Part shown: positions 1 to 13,300 of the stretch, piece by piece | How the letters are laid out: every line of letters starts with the position of its first letter | Position numbering within the stretch: the stretch's first letter is position 1 | From: Sweltsa coloradensis | Lineage: Eukaryota; Arthropoda; Insecta; Plecoptera; Chloroperlidae | NCBI GenBank assembly: GCA_024449915.1 | Contig: JAMZAV010006213.1 | Coordinates: 19,793 to 83,792 of the forward strand | DNA length: 64,000 nucleotides | Direction of reading: 5' to 3' | The notes under the pieces: generated by a model | Database searches by the model: none | The model's input: the letters and a program-made list of their open reading frames with translations, nothing else | What the model was told of the DNA's origin: nothing | Translations under genes and position numbers: made by a program

Positions 1-2
1 TG

Positions 3-101
3 AAAGAGCGAGCGGCTCGGGCAGTCGGGCTACTCTGCGTCGGGGAGGACTTCAAGTACAGCAGGGAGATCATCGAGAGCTTCCTCAAGATGGCCAAGGA
101 T
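3..101 (+). CDS. ECM29: ECM29 exon 1 of window (partial at left edge)
   Basis: It encodes [19 protein letters not shown] and continues to FLKMAKD. This matches the ECM29 segment that begins ERAAFALGKLPVGDGDF. The donor is gat|gtgagt, phase 0. The exon may start before the window. Confidence 0.9.
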
Positions 102-1273
102 GTGAGTTTGTTTGATATTAATACCAACTGAAGTGTTGAAAAATTCAAATTATGATTTATCATTTTTTGAAAATTAACAAATTCCTGATTTAGGCTAAAA
201 GAAAAAGAAATGAAATATATTTTTGTTCTTTCCAATCAACATGAATTTTGTGTGTGCATACCTACTTTGAAAGTTGATGCAGCCTATTGCCACTGGTATT
301 GCCTATCTTAGTAGGCCTACATGCTTTGTTTTAAAATTTGGTGCCATTTGGTCACACGAATTGTGAGTCGCAGGATAAAAAGTAGGGATGTGCGAGTCCT
401 GATTTTTGAATTCGAGTCGAGTCAAGAGTCCTAAAAATTACTCGATTTCGAGTCCAATTTGAGTCCGAGTCTTTAGTAGGCATACACAGTACCTTCTGCA
501 AATGTTGATACTACAAACATTATAGTGCCAAAAAATAGATAACGATTTTTACATGTTTACACTCGCCCGCGGGGCCGCGATCCGGCACCTCCACCACAAT
601 CGTAAAAAAAAAAAAAAAATTAGACTCGATTTCGAATCCCAAATACTCGAGTTAGAGTCGAATCCCAAATACCCGACTCGACTCAAAATTTCGGGTACTC
701 GCACTCCCCTAATAAAAAGCAACATAGAAGAAGGATTTAGTTACCTAATACAGAGTGTAAAGGTAACCAAATGTTTATATTCCTGCATGTAGGTAATTCA
801 AAAAGTATAAAAAATACTACACTCTAGATTAGGGATGATGACGGGTTCCCGTTTACGCGTAAATCGCGGTTCCTGAATTGAGGTGTCACATTGTTGGTCG
901 AGGGCTAATGTAAAATTGAGCTTTCTCATATCTTTTGTGCTTGTCGGCGTTTTTCTTTTGATTTACAAAGGTCTTATGTTCATGCTGCCATTTTGTGGCA
1001 GTGTGCTATCACCCGTGGTGATAACTGAAATTAAGCACGTCTTTCCTTATCTTGTTACAATTATCTGCTCGCCAGCATTCCACTCTAGTGCCCACCCCCA
1101 CCGCCCCCCACCGCATGCATCGTGACCTTGACTAGACTGTGACAAGATATAAAGCAGGGGCAAGGAACATTGAGTGTTATCTTAATGCAGGGTTGCCGTT
1201 TTTACGGATTTTATCCGTTTTAACGGATTTTGAGGGTGCAAAACGGATACACGGATTTTTAGTCCAATTTACG

Positions 1274-1305
<32 letters not shown>

Positions 1306-4300
1306 TTTAACGTTTTACGCCGTTTTTAACTAGGGCTGGTCAAAAAATCTATATTTCAATGCGATATTGATAAGTGGGAATCTTTTCGATGTATAAATAT
1401 CAAAATTTACACCAAAAATGTAAAATTTCGGAATTTTGGTGGAGGTGCCGGGTAGGTAGTCTAAATTAAATTAACCTGGCTGGTGCATATGGTGGAGGTG
1501 CCGGGTCATAACACGCGGTTGTGAGATCGTAAAAATAGGCATTTATGGTGATACCTTATCATTCTATCAACCCTATTTGGCCTCGAATCATTTTTTTTCC
1601 CTGATTTGGGGCCTACAGGTTGGCTTGGTCGCTTTGATTTACTGTGTCCCACTGAAAATCAGTTATATAACTGAGTGGGTAGACTCTTTATACATTTTTT
1701 AAAAATTTATTTATTAATAATAGGCCTACCTACTCTATAAAAAAATTATATATTCAATTTTTTTACAACAATTACATTATGAATATCGATATCGTATTGA
1801 AATTGGTACATTTAGGCATTTTAAGGATTTTTTAGGATTTGGGTGTTTCATTTAAGGATTTCTAAGGATTTTTGATCTGCTCAAACAGGATTTTTATTTT
1901 TTCTTGGTGGCAACCCTGTCTTAATGGCCTGCCGCTGTTCCTCTTTCGAGATTATGAAATACCACTACATCGGCACGTCATTGTTTATAGGACAGCATTA
2001 CGTCTGGGATATTATGATAATTGATGAGCGCCTTTCTTAGCAGTTCATTAGACATTTTTTGTGTTAACTTATAACCCGGGTAACCCGCGAGTAATGTGGA
2101 CGGGTACCCGGGTCGTAGAAAGTCTAGTCTTCATTGAGCGCCTCTTCAATGATTGTATTGAATCTTGTGTTCCAGACCAAGGACGTGGAGGTTCACTTCA
2201 CTCTGGGCGAGGCGCTGGTGTGCTGCGTACAGGGAGTACGCTCGGCTGAAGCGCGCGACGCTTGGACCACGCTCGAGAGCGAGTACGTGGTCCCCGAGAT
2301 GTCCGGACCACCTAACACCGACATGGAGTACGTCTTGGAACAGCTGCTGGGGAAGTACGCGAGGGAGCCGCATCCCAACTCTAGACAGGTCGGTACTTGA
2401 GCTACGCTTTCTATTAGGGTTGGGATTCAATTACAAATTCGTAATCGATGTCAAACCAATAATTTTGACATCACATCGAAAAAAAATTCAACATCGAAAT
2501 TCTTTTTGACATCGGAGAAAAAATCATCATTTTTTTCCCCACGTTTTTTTTTTAATGTAAAAATAGGTAATGTTATATAATGCAAAAAGTAAAATATAAA
2601 TATATGGGTTTTACATGGTTCCAAAATCAATTTTAAAAAAATTAAAAAATGCCAAATCGATGTTGAATCGACAGCCGATTTTGCTCCGACATCGATGTCA
2701 TGTCCCAACCCTACTTTCTATTATTTACCATTTTATATTCAAAAGACTAATTGGACTAGGAACATAAAATAAACGTTTCCATTCCAGTCGAGGGCAAGGT
2801 ACAGATGGATGTCGGCTTTCATTAAAATGTAAAAACGTTGGGTAGGTAGGTCGCATAGATAAGACACGATAAAGAAGATGAGTTGCTGATACGTTTTGAC
2901 CAGCTTGTTTTCTTAATCACTCAACTTGTGCTGGGGTTCTAAAATAATAACTTTTTTCCTGTGCAGAGAGGGGCTTCTTCAGCCATCCTTCTTTCTTGCT
3001 ACCCAGTATAAAATGGATTCTTTCTCTAACCTGCTCTTATCATTGGGCAGGGAGTCAATGTCATTCTGAAGTGCGGCACACCTGAAAAGGTGTGCTCTGT
3101 CTTGGGATTCGATATTATATGATTTACAAGTGGCCGGTTCGGTGGTGATGTTGAATCTGTTCAGATGGTGTTGCAGAACGTCATGGCCAGTTGCAACTCG
3201 GAACTGGGCTGTGGCAGCTGCTATGCTAAACTAGCATTCACTGGAACTGATTTTATGGGACCTTACTGTAGTGTAGAGTATCAGGTAGAATAATTTATAT
3301 TTTAGTAAATTGTATTTTGAAAATTTAAATCGTGTTTTATTGTAATTTTAAGTAGGGGTAGGCTTACATACATACTCTAATGTATGACCTAAGTGAAATC
3401 TATCATCAATCCATTAAAATTCTTGGCTTTGGATATATTTGTGGATACCATGACCAGTGATACCAACCAAATGACTGTTTCTCCCCCCAGGCGTCGTGCA
3501 TCTGGCTGTTGGCGCTACTGAAGCATTGTCCCCATCATCCGGCGATAAGGAAACAGCTGGAGGTGATGCAGAGGACGTTCATGGACCTTCTCTCGGAGAA
3601 CAGTGACATCGTGCAGGACGTCGCTTCTAAAGGTGAGGCCCGATCTCGCTCGGACACAGCATGCTGCAGAATCAAAAGTTACAATCAACAACAGTTAACA
3701 AACAACGTGGGACATGGGTTCGAATCTCGCTAAGGCATGTTTGTATTGTGATTGAGAAAAGAAAAGAGGAGACCAACAACCTACCTTGAAAGTTATTATT
3801 AATTTACTTTTATTTAAAGTATACTATCCTGCTTAGTTATAAAAACTGATTTCAAAGGAGAACATTTTTAAAAAAATCATCCTTCATTGTCACCTATCAC
3901 CACTCATTGTCTCAAATAGCTTTTAGTGCATTAATATAGATGAGACGTTAAGAGTCTTCACTAGACAAATATGACCTTGACACGCCCGTTAGCACTCAAA
4001 TTCAGATGTACAACGCTCTGGAGAAAAATTGAAACTTCATACGCAAATTCTAAAATGCACAAGACACAGATATTTTTATGCAAAAGAACATGCAACAAAT
4101 AGAATTGCTTTAAATGTAATAAACCCTACTATTTACCAATGTTGTTAAGCGTAAAGTCAATGCGACGGGAGCAACCTTTTCTTTTTCCCGTTGCGTCGAC
4201 TTTATGCCTAACAATGGTATATACAGTAGTAGGGTTTATTACACCCATCAATTCTGTTTGTTGCATGTTGTTCAGCATAAAAATATCTGTGTCTTGTGCA

Positions 4301-7300
4301 TTTTAGAATTCATTTTGACGTTTCATTTTTTTCCAGAGCGTTGTACATCTGAATTTGAGTGCTTACGAGCGTGCCGTGTACATGTGTGTCTCGTGAAGAC
4401 TCTTAAGTAATAAAAATCATCACCATCATGGCTTTATAATTAATTCTATTCAGATTCTTATTTACAATTATTTTACTTTTTGTATTTCTGTATTTTTCTG
4501 TTCTGGTGCATGCTCTCCTATGTATAGCCCTCCCTACCACACTTTGTACACCTCCAAGACTAGACTAGTGAAATGACGATTGTCAATTACTAATCCTACC
4601 TTGTCCCCTACAGGCCTGGCTCTTGTGTACGAGAGCAGTGACGAGGAGCTAAGACAGAAGCTAGTCGCTGAACTACTAGACCAGCTGACGTCTGGCAGAC
4701 GTGCGGTGGCTCAAGTTACCAGTGATACCAAGCTTTTTGAAGAGGGTGCTCTAGGAAAGGCTCCAACAGGGTGAGTACTGTGATAGAGCATTGAAACGGG
4801 GTAGAGACTTTATTCTTTTTCTTTTTCATGAAACCATGGTGAAGGAGCCGGGTCAAACAAACTATTTGAAATTTGAGTAGAATATTAGTTGACAACTATT
4901 TGCCAATATTTGAATTTTGAAAATTTGCACACCCCAACAAATAACATATTATCTTTGCATAAAAGGTGATTTTTTTTCAACTTATAATTTTTACATTCAT
5001 GAGTTTTTTACGTTTGTTTTTCATTCATCGACCTCCTTGCAGTGGCAACCTGTCTACGTACAAGGAACTCTGTTCCCTCGCCTCCGACCTCAACCAGCCG
5101 GACCTGATCTACAAGTTCATGCACCTCGCCAATCACAACGCGATATGGAACAGCAAGAAGGGGGCCGCGTTCGGCTTCTTCAGCATCGCGGCGTCTGCGG
5201 GCGAACAACTCTCTCAGCATCTTCCGAAGATCGTGCCGCGTCTGTACCGGTATCAGTTCGACCCGACGCCGAGAATACAGAACTCCATGATGAGCATCTG
5301 GCACGCGCTGGTGCCAGAGACACAGAAGACGGTAGGGATTGTTATTATTTATTTGCCTATGTTATCCAAAAAAACGGATAGTTTCCTCAATGTTCAAACC
5401 CTTGAACTAATCGTGTTTAAGCGTTTAAACGCGTTTTTTCCGGACCGCATAAATTGACAATTTTACTCGCCTTTATTCCGGTGGTCAATTTCCACAAAGC
5501 CCGTAATGACATCGGCGTCCGTTTATCCGCGGTTTTATCGCACGTTGTGATGGAGATTGTTCAATTGACGCTGGTTGTTAGCGTCAGACGTAAAAATATA
5601 GCACCACTATGTCGATGAATTACTTGCTCATCAGTCAAAAAGTACCTTTCTTAACGATTTTTTTTTGTCAAATTTAGTTCACTAACCTTAAGACGAATTT
5701 AATAATCTCTACTCGACCACTAAACGTTTAACCTTCCCATCCCTAATGTTATCCGGGGTCTGGGTGGGTCCAACAGTGTCTGGATTAGGGGAGTTGAATA
5801 GACCCAGAGCTTACCTACTCGCTCATGCTACGTCATGCTCATCATACAAGGCGAAAAAAAGAGGACGTCATCAGGGAACTTTCCCCTTCCCTTTGACTAC
5901 CTATCAGACGACGACAATGACAACACGAACGATGATGAAGACAAAGACGACCAGGAAGTAGAGGAACCCCCGTCCCCTTTCTGGTGTCTGGTTCTGGCCA
6001 GCACAGGCCTGCCCTCTCCGTATTACCCCGCATCTTCCCTTAAGCCCCTCTCTTTTGAAAAAATAACCGTCTGGTAATTAAACTAGGAGGGGGGGGGGGA
6101 CACTTGGGGGAAAGGCAGAGAAGGACGACAGCCTACCTTTAAAGCTCTAGACGCTCAGTCTCCTATCCTTCACCCCGAGCGCTAGCGTGCCGATTAGAAG
6201 CCATCATGAAAGGGGAAAATCATTTCACTGCCACATAGATACTTCAGCTAGTTGTCTAATCTGACGTTTTAAGTGGCTGTGGAGTTGTGTTTGTTGTTGA
6301 GCGAATGGGCGAGCACCGCCATCTCTATGTAAGTATGCACAAATTTACGTAGGCCTACATTAAGACGCCTGTTTTTTCCCTTTCATGATGGCTTCTAATT
6401 GGCATGCTCCCCACGGCCATACTGAGAGTCTAGCATATTGATTGAATGCATTGGGTCTCAAAGACACAAATATATGAGAAGACAAGTTGCTGATATGTTT
6501 CGACCAACTTATTATGGTCTTTAATTAAGAGTTTCAAGTATTGGTGGTAGGCATAATCATTTAAACAAAACCGTAAACACAAATAATATATTTTGTTGGA
6601 AGTCCAGCCACTTATCGATGCGTTTCTCTTTCTCTCTCCACAGATAGAGCTGTACCACAAAGGAGATCTTCGCAGACCTCATCTCTAACCTGACTGCCGG
6701 TCAGTGGCGCGTGCGCATATCCTGCTGTCTTGCGCTGTCGGACTTCATGCGCAGCGCGGCAGGCAACACTGCGCTGCGCGACTGCTGTGACAGGTGGGTG
6801 GGGTGCTTAGGTCCTGGGTGTTAGTTTATGGGTTGGGGTACAGGACATGTTACGCTTTGTAATGTTAATACCGTATTACATCAGTTTAGTTTTACATAGT
6901 GGTGCTATCTGCGCACAAAAAAGTGTACTTTGTAGTATTTACTTCATTGTTAAGTTTTAGGAATGAATATCCTTTCAACATTAAGTCTGTAATTAATTAG
7001 TTTTGGGCTTCTCCTAGACATTTTTCATTTTGGGTCACATCCTTATTCCAGGAAGCTCTTCAATTACGTAATGTTAAAACACTTGGATAGGAGTATCCAT
7101 AGGGAACACGATAGCTTAGCCTACCTCGTCATTGACTTCAGTTTGACAAATATATCCAATTACAGGTAGCAGGTAGAGCTCTCACAACACGGGCACAGTA
7201 GCATTTGTTGAATGGCAGGTTGAGAGAGGCTTCATGCAAAATATTGTAGGCCTAAATAATAAATATGTATTGATGTTGCAATGACATGATTGTGTGTACA

Positions 7301-10300
7301 CAGACTGCCCGAGCTGTGGACGCAACTGTTCCGCGTAATGGACGACGTACACGAAGGAACTAGAACGGCAGCTGGCAACACAACGCGCGTCTTGAGTAAG
7401 GTAAGACGATACTAGGGGTTTTACCTTAGTTAACTAAGATACACGTAGCATAGGTAATTTAGTTTGTCTGTTTCTAGAAAGTTGCTACACATTCAAAGTT
7501 TGCTTGTTGTGTGCTTGGTCACGCAAGTGCCTACCTACCAATATTATACAACGATTCTTCCAGCAATAAGTCTCATGTTCCTGTCTGATCTTAAATTTTA
7601 TATTTAACTGAACAATATTGTCATTAAATTAACCCATTGGAATACTTTGACGAGTCATACTCGTCCATTTTTCGGGGGAACTTTTAAGGGGTGTAAAAAT
7701 ACAAAAATACAAATAATAATCATCATAACTCAGTTCCAACTATGTCGGTTATATAATGACAGTTATTATAATAAAAAATTTTAATCAAAAATTGCTCCAA
7801 TTTTTTTTTAAATTTTAAATTCAAAATTTGTTTTTTAAATCTTGTGAATCGCATGGATGAATACTGTATGAATTCTATTTTTGATTGAAAATCCAAAATG
7901 GTGAAAAGGAACAAAATGGAGAGAAATTTTGAAAACTGTAATTTCCAAAAAGGCTAACATGCTCAATTTTTGAACCTAAAAAATGTTTGTACCGGTACGT
8001 GAAAAAATCGGGAACAAAAATCTTTCCAGACAATCATAGAAAATAACTGTTTTATTTAAAACCAATGGGCTACGCTATGGTAAGTCAATTCCAAAATTTG
8101 CCATTTAAAAAAAAAAATTGCCCCGAAAAAAAAGGTATTAAAAATACCAGAAAAAAATTCAATTTCATGTTGTAGGAAAGGAACCTAAGAACCTGAATTT
8201 CTTAAATAAATAAAATGCTACTCATGGTTTAAATAAGTTTTAAAGTTTATTCACTTGTAAACATTGTCAATGTCAAGGATTGTTCCGTATTTGATTTAGG
8301 GTGATTGCAAGTTGCAACTCATCATGTGTAATGTGTATACAGTGTGTAATGTGTATGTATTGTTGCCTGCAGCTGTGCGTGCGCCTGTGCGACGTAACTA
8401 ACGGAAAAGCTGGCGAGGAAATGGTGAAGACTATTCTGCCCGTTATACTTAACGTGGGAATCATCAACACTGTCTCGGAAGTTCGTGCCGTCAGGTTGGT
8501 CACACTTTAATGGCTGAATACCGTATTTACTCGCTTATAGGCCGCCCTCGAGTAAAAGCCGCACCCTTATTTTGACCACTCAATACAGTATTAGCAGAAA
8601 CAGTGAATTTTACATTTATGACACGTTTATTTATTTTTGTCTAAATGATCAGATTCACAATGCGTACAAAAAGTTCAACAATTTTACTGTGTGGTGTACT
8701 TTGTTAGTTTCTCGATTTGGTTAATCGGGAAACACTCCCGTAGGTGTAATTGTTTTTATTTTATACAATCCAGAAATTAAAAAAGTCCCGGTCGGGGCGG
8801 ACTTTTTTAATTTCTGGATTGTATAAAATAAAAATACTTTGTTAGTGTTTATCAACGCATTAAGTTTTTTTTTCTGTTGTGTGACTTTCCACCCCTTTCC
8901 CATCTCTAACCCTTTCTCTAAGTATGAATGAAGAGGCACCCTGGCCGAGCAACAACAGAAGGGGCAGCTTTTCTCTTGTTGCCAAGGGTCCTGGTTCGAA
9001 TCCAGGGTGAGTCATGGATGTTTTGTCTCCCGAGCACCAGAGTTGGGAGGGAAGCCCCTATTACTGGTTGTGCTGACGGTGTGGCTCAGTATGAATGGTG
9101 TGTGAAGTAACCTTGCTGATGATGACAACATGCATGCAGAATTTACTTCTTGCTGGCCCTACCACAGGCTTGGTTATGTGTTGTGAGTTTTGTTTGCATG
9201 TAGTTAGCTGATTTTTAGTGGCCACCATCTGCCTAATGAGTCCCAGAAGGACGAAACGCGTCGTGGATTAAGGTAACAACTTTAAATTAGCTGCAGTTGT
9301 CATCAGCAGGTGAAAAGTTTTGTCGCCCCCAGCCCTTCAGGCTGGGATTTATGTTCTCTTTACTTTTCCAACCTGTCAACCCTTCTCCAATTTATCAACG
9401 TATTAAAATTAAATCAAAATTTATGGGCCCACAATTTCTTTTATCTTGTGTAAGCCTAGTTTTCGTCCTTCTGGACTCGTCAGGCGGATGGTGGCCACTA
9501 ACAATCAGCTAACTACATACAAAGAAAATTCACAACACATAACCAAACCTGTGGTAGGGCCACGCAAGAAGTAAATTCTGCATGCATGTTGTCATCATCA
9601 GCAAGGTTACTTCAAACACCATTCATACTGAGCCACATCGTCAGTACATCCAGTAAGGGGGCTTCCCTCCCAACTCTGGTGCTTGGAAGACAAAAAATCC
9701 TTGACTTATCTTGAATTTGAACCAGGACCCACCCTTGGCAACAAGAGGAAAGGTGCCCTTCCTGCTGCTGCTGTTCATTCTAACTTCTAAGGGAATAGGT
9801 TAGAGATATAGGAAGGGTGGGCCATCTTTTATAGTTTACATTTTAAAACGAAGCACGTATCTATCTATCCGCAGCCTGGTGACCATGTCCAAGCTAACGG
9901 CTGCCGCGGGGTCTCTCCTCCGGCCTCATCTTCCCCGGCTCATCCCGGCTCTGCTTGAGGCAACGGGAGAACTAGAGTCTCGGGATCTGAGCCAACTCAG
10001 TGTCAGGTTCGGTGCTCAGCAAGAGGCTCAGGAGGTGATAGACTCTGTACGCGCTTCGGCTGCCAAGAGCCACTACACCATGGAGACAGTAGTCAAGGTG
10101 GGTAGCTAGTAAGCTCGTCTATGACATCATTCAATTATCGACATATTGAAATGTGATTGTTTGTAATTTTTTTTTTCAAAATCAAAAAATTATTAAAAGA
10201 ATGGGTCTATTTTTCATAATTTGTGGCTAAATAAAGTTGATAAGGTATCAGTTACAAACCTATTTGACAATTTTTACGATCTCACAATCCCGTTTTATGA

Positions 10301-13300
10301 CCCGGCACCTTCACCATATGCACCAGCCAGGTTAATTTAATTTAGACTACCTACCCGGCACCTCCACCAAAATTACAAAATTTAGCATTTTTTTGTGTAA
10401 ATTTCATATTTCGATATGAAATCAAATATCGTATTGAAAATATTTCCACTTATCGATATTGTATCGAAATATTGATTTTTTTGCCCAGCCCTAGTAGCTA
10501 GTAGGCTCGTCTCGATGTTCGAAAACGGAAGAATATCGTTATCTGTTTATCTAATTGCAAGCTTACCTTTTTTGACACATTTTTGCTATTCAAAAAGATG
10601 GCTCGTCTTGGAATTGATAACAAAGTAAACCTTAAGGTATTTATATGCTAGGCTATACTTTTCTTCTTAGATTTACTTTTAATGGGTGGTCGGGTTACAA
10701 TAATTGAGTAAATACATTTGTGAATAATTGTTGACAATTTCCTTTTTTTTTTGGACTTTTTATTATCCTTGGGGGGGAGGGGGAGAAATCTCTGCTGACT
10801 TCGCTTGAAAGCAATTCTACGCTCAGCACAGAAAGCGGCTTAATTTGGGACAGTGCTTTAAGTGAAAGTCATTGACTGACTTGACGGAAACCTTCAGTTT
10901 TATGTCTTTAGGTTTTATGCTTGCACATACATAAGGGTATTATCGCAACTTGTGTCTTGTGTGTGTCAACACTTGTAACGTTTGTCGTATTCTCCGCAGT
11001 GTCTCCCCCACCTCGACGCCAGCGTGTTGGCAGAACTGATTCCGAGGGTCTTAGACCTGATGAAGAGCTCAGTGGGTCTAGGTACGAGGGTCGCCTGCGC
11101 TCACTTTATCGTGCTGCTAGTTTCACACCTCAAGTTGGAGTTACAGCCGTACTCAGGTACGTGTTTGGAACTGTCAGTAAAACCTCGTTTATTCAAATTT
11201 ATGTTTAGGCCTAAAACTGGAAACTGCCTAATACAAATGGTGCATATACTAATATTCATTGGCTTTGTAACTGCTTGCAAGCGAAGAAAATTCTCTGCTG
11301 ACTTGCTTACAAGTTACAAGCAATTCCCAAAGGTCTAGCGCAAAAAGCAGATTGATTTCGGGATAGTCCGTTATCCATTGATTAATCAAAGTCAGCCGCT
11401 GATTGGCTAATCTAGTGATGAGTCCATAGAGCAGCTTTGGTTTTAACAATGGGAGTGTAAGTCCAAATTCTTTAGTAAGATGCAAGTCCAATTGGAGTCG
11501 GAGAATTTGATCTTTACTATTAATCTAGACCAGGGCTGCCACTGATATTTTTTTCAAATCCTGTATGAGGACGTTAAAATATCCGCAAATATCCGTGAAA
11601 AGTCTAAAAACGTTGATTTCATTGATCAAACTATGAAAATGGATAAATGTGATGTTTATATTTGTTACCATCTTAACCTAAAAGTTGCCAAGGGCCTAGG
11701 CCCATGCACAGATGAGAAGAAAGGAGCCAGAAACGCCAGTGGTTGCTTTAATTAAGATTGCATACAAATTTAAAATGCTATTTATTTACAGAAACTCCAT
11801 TTTAAACATTAAAATAATATTATCTGACCTGGTTAAAAAATTCTAGGTCTAGGCCCTAGGCCTAGCTAGGCCCTATGAATGTTGCATCACAATTTTGACC
11901 TAGGCCTAGGCCTAGCCTTGGCCCATGTGTTGTGTTCTATAATAACATTGCAGAACTTGATAATAACATTTTAATCATACTAATTCTATTTTTCACTTTA
12001 ATATCACATAATCCAAACTTTATAAACAAAAACGAAAGAAAACAATTTTGTAGGCTCTTGGCTGTTCAATTAAACTTGCATCCTCCCCAAAAGCAACTGC
12101 TTGGCTGTTTCCTTGCTTTTTCTCAATGGAAACAGTTCCTACTACACCTGGGACATGGCATGGCTCCGCCCATGCTCCGCCCCCTATCGAAAGTCGAATC
12201 GATTATCGCCCCGCCTTCAATGTTTACAATCGAAATTAGCCCGCGCAGATTCAAATATACGAAAATAAGCATAGAAAACATAACTAACAAAATATCCGTA
12301 AATAAGACTAAAAATCCGTTTATCCGTTTTGCACCCTAAATATCCGTAAAAACTAAAAACGGATAAAATCCGTTAAAACGGCAGCCCTGATCTAGACCAT
12401 AGTTAGCTCCTACAATAGGCTCTATTATATATTAATTTTTTATTCATGTTACTCATGTTATTTTTTATTTTTTAATCTCTGCAGAGAATTTTAATGATCA
12501 AGTACCAAAAGTTATGGCCAAAGACTTTTTTTTAATAAATAAAAAAAATCTAGTAGGCCTAGCAGATATTTGAGTACGATTTGAGTACTACTTAATAATA
12601 ATACTCGACTCGACAACACCATTTTAAATTTTATTAGGCCTATGCGAATGAAAATATAACTAATCTAATACTTAAGCCATGCCCAAAGCTTCTGTAAGGA
12701 CTCCATAAATACTGTATTTACTATTTATGAAAATATAGACCTAGGCCTTGGGTACTACTATATTTTAAATGATCAAGTTCAAAAAGTGGGGTGCGGCCAT
12801 TATTCGAAGCCATTTGTAAATAGTGTTAAGGCCTACAACAAATATATTAATTAAAACTTGTGATTAAAAAAAATAGGGATGCTGCTATTACTCAAAGCGA
12901 CCTATAATCTAGAAAATACTGTTTGAATTAAACGGAAATTGGAATAAACAGTTTTAATTAATTTGCGCTTACTGTAGTAAGTGCTGTCTGTGTGTACTAC
13001 TGTCGTGTAATCATCTCCTGCCTCCCAGGGTTTCTCACCATCGGTTCCCGTTGTTGCTTACGTAGGAAAGATAATGAACACGCTAGTCAACGGTCTGATG
13101 GATCGCAACGCTGCCATACGCAAGAACTACTCCTCGGCCATCGGTCACCTCATCACGACGGCCAAGGACTCGAGCATCGAGCGACTGTTCAACAAGCTGC
13201 GCACATGGTACATTGAGAAGGTAACGCTAACAATACTATAATACTGGTCTTGTTCGGTGATAGACGCGCTTATACTTGTGGGTGGAGGTAATAGTGAAAT

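Larger units (their letters stand above)
8886..9823. mobile_element. Large palindromic element carrying tRNA-like and hammerhead motifs
   Basis: Two inverted arms of roughly 340-360 bp (8886-9245 and about 9460-9823) are separated by about 215 bp. Each arm holds a block with a Pol III B-box-like word (ggttcgaatcc at 8993-9003 on the left, degraded on the right), a shared atgcatgcagaatttacttc segment, and a hammerhead-ribozyme core at its inner end. It looks like two tail-to-tail copies of a short tRNA-derived retroposon, or one foldback element. A partial third copy is at about 34755-34950. Confidence 0.7.

Noticed and set aside
831..2130. A larger hAT element starting tagggatgatgacggg and ending near the gggtacccgggtc segment
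   Set aside because: The two ends share words but are not clear inverted repeats and no 8-bp flanking duplication is found.
8975..9010. A tRNA gene (ggttcgaatcc)
   Set aside because: Only the B-box-like part fits. The segment belongs to an inverted-repeat retroposon arm.
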